Positions 7,286 through 12,543 of a stretch of 12,543 nucleotides of DNA are shown here, piece by piece. Position numbers and translations under genes: made by a program. Positions within the stretch are counted from its first letter, which is position 1, and every line of letters begins with the position of its first letter. This DNA comes from Lentzea sp. (GTDB taxonomy: Bacteria > Actinomycetota > Actinomycetes > Mycobacteriales > Pseudonocardiaceae): positions 1 through 12,543 of the forward strand of contig JASLAV010000964.1 of NCBI GenBank assembly GCA_030146905.1, read 5' to 3'. Under the pieces are notes generated by a model. The model was not told the DNA's origin. It saw nothing but the letters and a program-made list of their open reading frames with translations, and searched no databases.

Positions 7286-7579
7286 ATGGCCGAGCTGTTG
7301 AGCGACGATCAGTTGGACGACGTGCTGCCCAAGCTCCCCGACTGGACCGCCCAGGAGGCGTCACTGGTGCGGACGGTGGAGCTGGAGAGCTTCGCGAAGG
7401 TGATCATGGTGGTGAACCGGGTCGCGGAGATCGCGGAGAACGACAACCACCACCCGGACATCGACATCCGCTACAAGACGCTGACATTCCGCTTGAGCAC
7501 GCACTACAAGGGAGGCATCACGGCTCTCGACGTGAGCCTCGCCGAGGAGATCGACGGGGTCCTGGACGCGATGAGCTGA
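7286..7579 (+). CDS. 4a-hydroxytetrahydrobiopterin dehydratase (PCD/DCoH)
   Basis: A 97-residue protein of the pterin-4a-carbinolamine dehydratase family, which dehydrates the 4a-hydroxy-pterin left by aromatic amino acid hydroxylases; some bacterial members are linked instead to molybdopterin metabolism. The family signature is intact: EIAENDNHHPDIDIRY with HHP at 55-57, then H73 (STHYKGG) and D82. ATG 7286 gives the normal length. The frame also has GTG 7262, which would add eight residues and run into the divergent thiamine promoter, so it is disfavoured. No clear ribosome binding site precedes the ATG. No aromatic amino acid hydroxylase is present in the window, so its pathway partner must be elsewhere. 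It converges on the GT87 gene with seven bases between the stops. Confidence 0.9.
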   Translation: MAELLSDDQLDDVLPKLPDWTAQEASLVRTVELESFAKVIMVVNRVAEIAENDNHHPDIDIRYKTLTFRLSTHYKGGITALDVSLAEEIDGVLDAMS

Positions 7580-7591
7580 GCCGGCCTCAGC
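7575..7591. terminator. Small hairpin spanning two convergent stop codons
   Basis: GCTGAG (7575-7580) and CTCAGC (7586-7591) are perfectly complementary around the loop CCGGC. The stem contains the TGA of the dehydratase on the plus strand and the TGA of the GT87 gene on the minus strand, and would read the same from either side. It is only 6 bp and lacks a U tract, so a terminator role is plausible but weak. Confidence 0.35.
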
Positions 7592-8795
7592 CGGCGACCC
7601 TGCTGGGTTCGCCGTCGGCCGCTTCGTCACCGGCGGGCAGGTCCGTCCTGCGCCTGGTCGCGAGCCCGATGGCGACGAGCGTGAGCATGCCCGCGGCCGG
7701 ATAGCCCCAGCCGAGTACGACGAAGTACCACGGGCGCGGGAAGTCCCAGATGTTCGGCTGGGCGAGCAGCAGGAACGAGATCAGGTAGCCGCCGGTCAGC
7801 AGCACCCACAGCCCGGCGGTGATCTTGCACAGGAGGTGTCCGCCCTCGTAGACGAGCCACAGCAGGGCGGGCACCATCCACACCCAGTGGTGGCTCCACG
7901 AGATGGGCGAGACCAGCAGACCGAGCATCTGGACGCTGACGACCAACGCCAGCACGTCCTTCGTCCTGCTGACGGCGAACCACGTCAGCGCGGCGGCCAC
8001 GAGCACGGCGACGATGTAGATCGGCCCGGTCTTGACGTCGTAGCCGAAGGTCCGGCTCAGCGCGCCGCGCATCGACTGGTTGATCGCGCTGCCGACCGGC
8101 CCGACCCTGCTCGCGTCGCCGAGCAGCTGGAACCAGAACTTGTCCGACTGGGACGGCGAGATGGCCCAGCCGATGCCGTACACCACGACAAAAGCGACGA
8201 ACGACCACACAGCGGCCATCCACCGCCGCTGGATCAGGAAGTACAGACCGGAGATCGCGGGCGTCAGCTTGATCCCGGCGGTGAAACCCACACCGGCGCC
8301 GCCGACCCAGTTCCGCGCGCTCGCGAGCGTGCCGATCAGGATCGCCGCCAGCACCAGGTTGATCTGGCCGTAGTTGAGCGTGGTGCGCACCGGCTCGATC
8401 CACAGCACCAGCGCGGTCCACATCATCGCGCGGCGCGGGTCGTCCAGCTTCAGCAGCTTGAGGCTGGTGCGGACGATGAAGTACAGGCAGCCGAGGCAGA
8501 GCAGCTGCCAGACCCAGCGCGACGCCTCCCACGGGATCCAGCTCATCGGCGTGAAGATCGCGGCCGCGAACGGCGGGTACGTGAACGGCAGCGGGAACAC
8601 GTCCGCGTACTGGTCGAGCCGCCACTCGTACAGGTCGCCGGAGAACAGGTGCGGCGACCCGTTGCGGTAGACCAGCAGGTCGATCATGGTCATCTTCGTC
8701 TGGAAGGCGACCATGAACAGGTGCCCGACGACCGACAGGGCGAGCAGCCACGGTGCTACGGAGAGCACACGCGCTTCCACAGCACGGAGTTTCAC
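7587..8795 (-). CDS. GT87 family membrane glycosyltransferase (polyprenol-P-mannose dependent type)
   Basis: A 402-residue polytopic membrane protein with about ten helices and the GT-C hallmarks of glycosyltransferase family 87 (DUF2029). An acidic residue lies just after the first helix (TMIDLLVYRNG, D39, the likely catalytic base), followed by FTYPPFA (71-77), NYGQINLVL (141-149), GIKLTPA (174-180) and SPISWSHHWVW (296-306). Family members such as mycobacterial PimE transfer mannose from polyprenyl-phosphate-mannose outside the membrane onto phosphatidylinositol mannosides, lipomannan or proteins. The acceptor here is unknown, and arabinosyl transfer is possible. The frame is open to 9449, but GTG 8795 is chosen because the first helix follows directly and the upstream part would cross the divergent gene's promoter. 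No ribosome binding site precedes it, but TAACGT lies seven bases upstream, consistent with a leaderless transcript. Confidence 0.88.
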   Translation of the reverse strand: MKLRAVEARVLSVAPWLLALSVVGHLFMVAFQTKMTMIDLLVYRNGSPHLFSGDLYEWRLDQYADVFPLPFTYPPFAAAIFTPMSWIPWEASRWVWQLLCLGCLYFIVRTSLKLLKLDDPRRAMMWTALVLWIEPVRTTLNYGQINLVLAAILIGTLASARNWVGGAGVGFTAGIKLTPAISGLYFLIQRRWMAAVWSFVAFVVVYGIGWAISPSQSDKFWFQLLGDASRVGPVGSAINQSMRGALSRTFGYDVKTGPIYIVAVLVAAALTWFAVSRTKDVLALVVSVQMLGLLVSPISWSHHWVWMVPALLWLVYEGGHLLCKITAGLWVLLTGGYLISFLLLAQPNIWDFPRPWYFVVLGWGYPAAGMLTLVAIGLATRRRTDLPAGDEAADGEPSRVAG

Positions 8796-8802
8796 GCCGA
8801 AA

Positions 8803-8808
8803 ACGTTA
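8803..8808 (-). promoter_or_regulatory. Candidate -10 for a leaderless GT87 transcript
   Basis: On the minus strand TAACGT (TAnnnT pattern) ends seven bases before GTG 8795, the spacing expected if transcription starts at the start codon. No convincing -35 box is seen 16-18 bases further up, and no Shine-Dalgarno is present. Confidence 0.3.
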
Positions 8809-8816
8809 CCCGAGGC

Positions 8817-8840
8817 AACTTTTGTGGGTACCCGTGCGTC
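8817..8840 (+). promoter_or_regulatory. Candidate ECF-sigma (SigE-like) promoter of the 33-aa peptide
   Basis: GGCAAC with the core AAC at 8817-8819 and CGTC at 8837-8840 are separated by 17 bases. This resembles the AAC/CGTC signature of actinobacterial ECF sigma factor promoters. Transcription would begin near 8847, giving a leader of about 35 bases with AGGGGAG (8863-8869) before ATG 8881. The same short region also has to serve the divergent GT87 gene. An overlapping GGGTAC (8826-8831) lacks a good sigma-B upstream box. Confidence 0.45.
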
Positions 8841-8880
8841 ATCTAGTCGGGAGATCGCTTCAAGGGGAGTTTTTCTAGTC

Positions 8881-8982
8881 ATGTCTGCTGATGTTGTCGT
8901 TGCCGTTGTCGCTGCTCTGGCCATGCTGGGTGTTGCCTTCGGCGTCTTCGCCGCCGCCGCCCGCGCCAAGAACAGCTTGTAA
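8881..8982 (+). CDS. 33-residue single-pass membrane peptide
   Basis: ATG 8881 to TAA 8982 encodes MSADVVVAVVAALAMLGVAF followed by GVFAAAARAKNSL. Residues 4-26 form one hydrophobic helix, and the short tail is basic (R, K), suggesting the C-terminus faces the cytoplasm. Support for a real gene: a purine-rich AGGGGAG upstream (11-base spacing, rather long), a candidate ECF-type promoter, and a very strong terminator stem 17 bases after the stop. Codons include many GTT and GCT, unlike the C/G-ending codons of the neighbours; this could reflect high expression or simply small size. The frame is open upstream to 8686, but that part overlies the GT87 gene. I do not recognise a named family, and no function can be assigned. 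Confidence 0.65.
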   Translation: MSADVVVAVVAALAMLGVAFGVFAAAARAKNSL

Positions 8983-8998
8983 TCGTTGGAACGCAAGC

Positions 8999-9034
8999 AA
9001 AGGGGGGAGCCTCCACTGTGGAGGCTCCCCCCTT
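8999..9034. terminator. Strong bidirectional terminator hairpin
   Basis: A perfect 16-bp stem is formed by AAGGGGGGAGCCTCCA (9000-9015) and TGGAGGCTCCCCCCTT (9019-9034) around the loop CTG. It lies 17 bases after the stop of the plus-strand 33-aa peptide and 27 bases after the stop of the minus-strand DUF6131-like gene, so it can end both transcripts. The U tract is only two bases, followed on the minus strand by TTTGCTTG, typical of GC-rich actinobacterial terminators. Confidence 0.85.
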
Positions 9035-9061
9035 CGGCGTTGTCACCGGGGCGGTGCGTGT

Positions 9062-9217
9062 TTAGAAGTAGTGCGCGCGCCCGCCGACCGGCTTGCCCAC
9101 GGCACCCAGGACGGCGAGGATCGCGCCGATCACCAGGAGCACCACGCCCAACGTCGTCAGGATGCTGATGCCCGCCAGCCATCCGACGACGAGCAGAATG
9201 AGACCGAGGACGATCAT
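9062..9217 (-). CDS. DUF6131-like small two-helix membrane protein
   Basis: A 51-residue protein with two hydrophobic segments (about 1-18 and 22-41, rich in Leu, Ile, Val and Gly) and a short hydrophilic tail ending GKPVGGRAHYF. The start MIVLGLILLVVGWLAGISIL and the GGRxHYF tail match my memory of the actinobacterial DUF6131 family, whose function is unknown. ATG 9217 is fixed by a strong Shine-Dalgarno, GGAGG (9227-9223), five bases upstream; the longer frame to 9292 is rejected because it would cross the promoter. A sigma-B-type promoter lies about 35 bases upstream, suggesting stress or osmotic induction. It shares a terminator with the convergent 33-aa peptide gene. Confidence 0.85.
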   Translation of the reverse strand: MIVLGLILLVVGWLAGISILTTLGVVLLVIGAILAVLGAVGKPVGGRAHYF

Positions 9218-9250
9218 TCCAACCTCCAGGTGGGGAATCCTGAACCAGAG

Positions 9251-9275
9251 GTACCCCACAGAGGTCGGTACAAAC
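9251..9275 (-). promoter_or_regulatory. Sigma-B/SigF-type stress promoter of the DUF6131-like gene
   Basis: On the minus strand GTTT (9275-9272), a 15-base spacer and GGGTAC (9256-9251) match the actinobacterial sigma-B consensus GnnT-N14-16-GGGTA(C/T). Transcription would start near 9243, leaving a leader of about 25 bases that carries the GGAGG ribosome binding site of the gene at 9217. Position, spacing and orientation all agree. Confidence 0.65.
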
Positions 9276-9287
9276 CTGATCGAGTGA

Positions 9288-9407
9288 ATCAAGTGGCTGC
9301 GCGGCCTGGCCGGCGCCCTCGAACCGGAGTTCCACGGCGGGTGCGAGGTGCTCTATGAGCAGCTCACGGGCACTGTCGAAGACGTCCGGGCCTCCAGACG
9401 GTGCTGA
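9288..9407 (+). pseudogene. Short coding-like segment, possible gene remnant
   Basis: Between two TGA codons (9285-9287 and 9405-9407) the plus strand reads as about 39 residues including WLRGLAGALEPEFHGG, EVLYEQLTGTVEDV and RASRRC. About 32 of 37 codons end in G or C, the bias of real genes here, but there is no usable start at the beginning and no recognised family. It may be the decayed 3' end of a lost gene or chance in GC-rich DNA. The surrounding 263-base gap (9218-9480) otherwise holds only the sigma-B promoter and an inverted repeat. Confidence 0.2.
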
Positions 9408-9436
9408 CGCGCGCGGTCCAGATTCACCGTCTGGAG
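9392..9436. repeat. 12-bp perfect inverted repeat downstream of the AfsR-like gene
   Basis: CTCCAGACGGTG (9392-9403) is the exact reverse complement of CACCGTCTGGAG (9425-9436), with a 21-base loop rich in CGCGCG. It begins 45 bases after the stop of the minus-strand regulator and could be its terminator, although no U tract follows. A shorter 5-bp alternative pairing, CCAGA/TCTGG, exists on the minus strand. A protein-binding operator is the other possibility. Confidence 0.5.
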
Positions 9437-9480
9437 TACGCCGATCCAACGAGTCGAGGTGACTGGCGACTCGGTGAACG

Positions 9481-12400
9481 TCAGCGTTGCCCGTTCCGCT
9501 GCCGAGCCGGCTCCGCCGCGATCACGTGTTCGGGCACACCGCACTCCCGCAGCGCTTGCGCGGCCGCGATCTCCGCCGCCTCCGCCCCACTCGCGTCACC
9601 TGCGGCCCGGCGCACCCGCGTCAGCACCCGGAGCGCACGTGCCTCCAGGTAGCGCTGGTGGTTGTCGTGGTGCGCGGCGACGGCCTGCTCCGCCAGCAGC
9701 AGGGCCTCCTCGGTCTCCCCCGACGCGAGCCGCAACAGGGCGTGTTCCCTGAGCACCTCTCCGATGGCCGCGGAGTTGCCCTCGATCTGGATGGCGCGAG
9801 CCTCCTCCAGGTGCTGCGCCGCGCGGTCCAGCTCGCCCAGTTCGCGGTATGCCCGCGCTGCTCCCCAGTGCCCGACGAGCTGCTGGGCGCGAATCTCCGA
9901 GTACTTCAGCTGCACCCTGGCGGCGGCCAGTGCGTCCTCGTGCGCGCCGAAGTGGTCGAGCACCTCGTACAGCACCGGCCAGACGTGGGACTCCTCCTCC
10001 ATGCCGACCCGATGCCTGTTCTCCTCCAGGACGTCGAGGACGAGGTCGAACGCCTCGTCGGCGTCACCGCGGGCCAGCAGGGCCTGCACGAGGCTGGTCG
10101 TGCCGATGGTGAACTGCCCGGGGTGCCCGAGCTCGTCGCGCAGCGCGACGTACGCCTCGTGGTGTGCGGTCACCTCGGCCAGCTTGCCCAGCTCCATCGA
10201 GACGGTGACCAGGGTGTCGTGCAGGTGCAGGCGCATGCTCGGCGACTTGGTCAGCTCCAGCGCCTGGCGCAGCGCGTTCTCCGTGGCGGGGTAGTCCGAC
10301 AGCTGGTACCAGACGGCGGCAAGCCCCGTCAGGGACAGCGCCTGGCCTTCGGTGGAGCCCGCCTGCTCCTGGAGCACGAGAGCCTGCCGCATGTGCTCGG
10401 CCGCTGTCCGCAGGTCTCCCTCGACGCGGGCCACCGTTCCCAGGTTGATGTGCGCGCTCGCCATGACCGCCAGGTCGCCCGCACGGGTACCGAACTCGAG
10501 GGCTTCCTCGCTGATCAGCGTCACCCCCGCGTAGTCGCCCTGGCAGAACCGGCAGATCGCGCTGCCCAGGTTCGAGCCCGCGATCAGGGCGGGGTCGCCG
10601 GAAGCCCTGGCGGAACGGTCCCGGATCTCGCACAACGCCACCCAGTTCGTGTCGTCGCGGATCTCGTAGTAGTACCCGTTGAGCACGGCGCCGAGCGCGG
10701 CGACCAGCTGGTGGTCGCCGCGCTCGCTGGCGGCGGCCACCGTCGCGAGCAGGTTCGTGTGCTCGGCGTCGAGCCACGCGAAGGCCTCGTCAGCGGTCTT
10801 CAGCACGACCTCGGGCAGCTGGGTCGTGGTGGTCGCGAGCGGGTATCTCCGCTGGTCGGGGAACAGCAGCTCGGCCGCGTCGTCGGCCATGCGGCGGTAG
10901 AAGTCGTGCAGCCGCCCGAGGGCCTCGCCGGTCTCGTCGCTCGTGCACCGCTCCCGCGCGTACACGCGCAGCAGGTCGTGCAGGGCGAAGCGGGTGCCCC
11001 GCTGTTCGACGAGGTGAACGCCGACCAGGTGGTTGAGCTGCGCGCGGATGCCGGGCAGTCCGGCGACGGCGGCGGCGTCGTGGGCGGTGAAGTCCGCGCC
11101 GGGCAGCAGGCCCAGCCTGCGCAGCACCCGCCGCGTCTCCTCCGGCAGCGAGGAGTAGCTCTCGTCGAGGACGCCCCTCACCGCGGCGCCCGGATCTCCT
11201 GGGACCTCCAGCTCGCCGAGCCGGTCGTTGCCCAGCTGCGCGACCTTGTCCGCGATGGTCGTGCCGTCCGGGAAGCGCAGGTCCGCGGCGGCGATGCGCA
11301 ACGCCAGCGGCAACCCGCCGCACAACCGCACCAGAGCGGCCGTCGCGTCCCGTTCCGCCCGCACCCGGTCCTTCCCGAGCACCCGTTCCAGCAGCAGCGC
11401 GCCGTCGTCGTCGCTCAACGTCGACAGCCGCACCAGATCGGCGTCGTGCAGGGCCAGGCCGCGCAGGTCGCTGCGGCTGGTCACGATCGTCAGCGCGCCG
11501 TCGGACGCGGGCAGCAGCGGGCGCACCTGTTCGGCGGTGGCCGCGTTGTCCAGCACCAGCAAGAACTTCCGGTCCGCGACCAGCGAGCGGTAGTGCGCCA
11601 CCTGCTCGTCGAGTCCGGCCGGGACGGTGTCGACGCCGAGTCCTCGGAGGATGAGCGTCATCGCCTCCTGCGGCGACGTGGTCAGCACCTGGTCCTGCCC
11701 GCGCAGGTTCAAGAACACCTGCCCGTCGGGGAACCGCGCAGCGATCCGGTGCGCCCAGTGCACGGCGAGCGAGGTCTTGCCGACCCCACCTGTTCCCGCG
11801 ATGACCAGCACCTTCGCGGTGCTCGCGGCGAGCCGTGCCACGTCGGCGTCGCGCCCGGCGAACGTGGCCAGGTCCGGCGGCAGCTGCCGGGGCGTGACGG
11901 CTCGCTCCGCCGGCGGCGCCGTGACCTCGCCGCGCAGGATCTGCTCGTGCAACTCGCGCAGCGCCGGCGCCGGATCGATGCCCAGCTCGTCCGCCAGCAT
12001 CTCGCTGACCTGCCGGTACGCGGCGAGCGCCCCCGCCTGCTGCCCCGACCGGTACAGCGCGAGCATCAGGTGCGCCCAGAACCGGTCGCGCAACGGGTAC
12101 CTGCGGGTGAGGTCCTGCAGCTCCGGCACGAGCTCCACCGACAGCCCGTTGCCGAGGTCGGCCTCGATCCGCTTCTCCAGCGCCGCGAGCTGCTCCTCGA
12201 CCAACGACGGCACGTCGTCGCGGTGCAGCGACTCCGACGCGACGTTGCCGAGCACCGGTCCACGCCAGAGCGCGAGCGCGGCGCCGAGCTCCTGCCGCTC
12301 GACCAGCGCGCGGAACCGGGCGAGGTCGAGCTGCCCGGGCTCCACCTCGGCCAGGTAGCCGCCGCGCAGGGTGCGCACGCAGTTCGCCGCGCCCAGCGAC

Positions 12401-12543
12401 CGCCGCAACCTGGCCACGACCATCTGCAACGTCTTGTGAGCACGGTCGAGATCCGGCGGCGCGCCCTCCCAGATCCGCTCGACCAGCTCGTCCACCGAGA
12501 CGAATCTGTTGGCGCGCAACAACAACGTGGCGAGCAGCACCTG
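9481..12543 (-). CDS. AfsR/SARP family regulator with NB-ARC and TPR domains (5' end outside window)
   Basis: A very large transcription regulator of the AfsR type; at least 1020 residues are present and the true start lies beyond 12543, since the frame is open to the edge and the DNA-binding domain is incomplete. Counting from GTG 12540: the C-terminal half of an OmpR-like winged helix (FVSVDELVERIW ... TLRGGYLAEV) spans about 1-70, a bacterial transcriptional activation domain (BTAD) about 73-205, and an NB-ARC STAND ATPase from about 225. The ATPase has Walker A GTGGVGKT (249-256), Walker B FLLVLDNA (326-333) and GGLPLAL (408-414). Beyond about 570 there are TPR-like helical repeats to the end. 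AfsR-type proteins activate secondary metabolism or sigma-factor genes after ATP-driven oligomerisation, often under Ser/Thr kinase control. No biosynthetic cluster lies in the window, so its targets are unknown. Confidence 0.93.
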   Translation of the reverse strand, partial: QVLLATLLLRANRFVSVDELVERIWEGAPPDLDRAHKTLQMVVARLRRSLGAANCVRTLRGGYLAEVEPGQLDLARFRALVERQELGAALALWRGPVLGNVASESLHRDDVPSLVEEQLAALEKRIEADLGNGLSVELVPELQDLTRRYPLRDRFWAHLMLALYRSGQQAGALAAYRQVSEMLADELGIDPAPALRELHEQILRGEVTAPPAERAVTPRQLPPDLATFAGRDADVARLAASTAKVLVIAGTGGVGKTSLAVHWAHRIAARFPDGQVFLNLRGQDQVLTTSPQEAMTLILRGLGVDTVPAGLDEQVAHYRSLVADRKFLLVLDNAATAEQVRPLLPASDGALTIVTSRSDLRGLALHDADLVRLSTLSDDDGALLLERVLGKDRVRAERDATAALVRLCGGLPLALRIAAADLRFPDGTTIADKVAQLGNDRLGELEVPGDPGAAVRGVLDESYSSLPEETRRVLRRLGLLPGADFTAHDAAAVAGLPGIRAQLNHLVGVHLVEQRGTRFALHDLLRVYARERCTSDETGEALGRLHDFYRRMADDAAELLFPDQRRYPLATTTTQLPEVVLKTADEAFAWLDAEHTNLLATVAAASERGDHQLVAALGAVLNGYYYEIRDDTNWVALCEIRDRSARASGDPALIAGSNLGSAICRFCQGDYAGVTLISEEALEFGTRAGDLAVMASAHINLGTVARVEGDLRTAAEHMRQALVLQEQAGSTEGQALSLTGLAAVWYQLSDYPATENALRQALELTKSPSMRLHLHDTLVTVSMELGKLAEVTAHHEAYVALRDELGHPGQFTIGTTSLVQALLARGDADEAFDLVLDVLEENRHRVGMEEESHVWPVLYEVLDHFGAHEDALAAARVQLKYSEIRAQQLVGHWGAARAYRELGELDRAAQHLEEARAIQIEGNSAAIGEVLREHALLRLASGETEEALLLAEQAVAAHHDNHQRYLEARALRVLTRVRRAAGDASGAEAAEIAAAQALRECGVPEHVIAAEPARQRNGQR

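Noticed and set aside
8826..8833. GGGTACCC palindrome as a sigma-B promoter for either divergent gene
   Set aside because: No GTTT-like box lies 14-16 bases upstream on either strand; the nearest, GTTA, is 17 bases away. The ECF-type motif fits better.
8796..9449. N-terminal extension of the GT87 frame
   Set aside because: It crosses the divergent promoter, the 33-aa gene and the strong terminator; family members begin just before the first helix.
1..12543. tRNA, rRNA, CRISPR arrays, insertion sequences, phage genes or an attachment site
   Set aside because: No such genes, regularly spaced repeats, transposase motifs or tRNA-like cloverleafs were noticed on either strand by reading; no model-based search was possible.

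Overview
The window is very GC-rich, strongly biased to G/C at third codon positions, and uses GTG starts and tightly overlapping genes. An AfsR/SARP-type regulator, a GT87 polyprenol-phosphate-dependent glycosyltransferase and a LolA-like exported protein paired with an ABC-2 exporter all point to a filamentous actinomycete. A member of the Pseudonocardiales (Lentzea, Saccharothrix or Amycolatopsis-like) would fit, but the genus is inference. No tRNA, rRNA, CRISPR array, insertion sequence or phage gene is visible; this looks like ordinary chromosome rather than a mobile island.

Layout. (1) Positions 1-2818, plus strand: a translationally coupled three-gene unit made of an exported LolA-like protein (5' end cut by the window), an ABC ATPase and an ABC-2 permease, with 4-base overlaps GTGA and ATGA. 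(2) Positions 7250-2815, minus strand: a thiamine-transport operon led by a clear TPP riboswitch, then thiB (lipoprotein), thiP (fused permease), thiQ (ATPase) and, two bases further on, a short-chain dehydrogenase. The SDR stop and the permease stop of unit 1 share the palindrome CTAG. (3) Position 7286, plus strand: a pterin-4a-carbinolamine dehydratase divergent from the thiamine operon. (4) Positions 8795-7587, minus strand: a GT87 family membrane mannosyltransferase-like protein that converges on the dehydratase, with a small hairpin holding both stop codons. (5) Positions 8796-9217: a 33-residue single-pass membrane peptide (plus) with an ECF-sigma-like promoter, a 16-bp terminator stem, and a 51-residue DUF6131-like two-helix protein (minus) with a sigma-B-type promoter. 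(6) Positions 9218-9480: intergenic, with the sigma-B promoter, a 12-bp inverted repeat and a short coding-like remnant. (7) Positions 12543-9481, minus strand: a large AfsR-like regulator (winged helix, BTAD, NB-ARC, TPR) whose N-terminus lies beyond the window.

How the genes fit together. Thiamine pyrophosphate in the cell should shut down thiBPQ and the SDR through the riboswitch, whose last conserved bases are also the ribosome binding site of thiB. The GT87 enzyme, the 33-aa peptide and the DUF6131 protein are all membrane proteins around a short stretch with stress-sigma-like promoters, suggesting a cell-envelope or stress theme. The AfsR-like regulator has no identifiable target in the window. 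No wholly new multi-gene system is evident; the most novel-looking items are the TPP-controlled SDR and the unnamed 33-aa peptide with its promoter and terminator.
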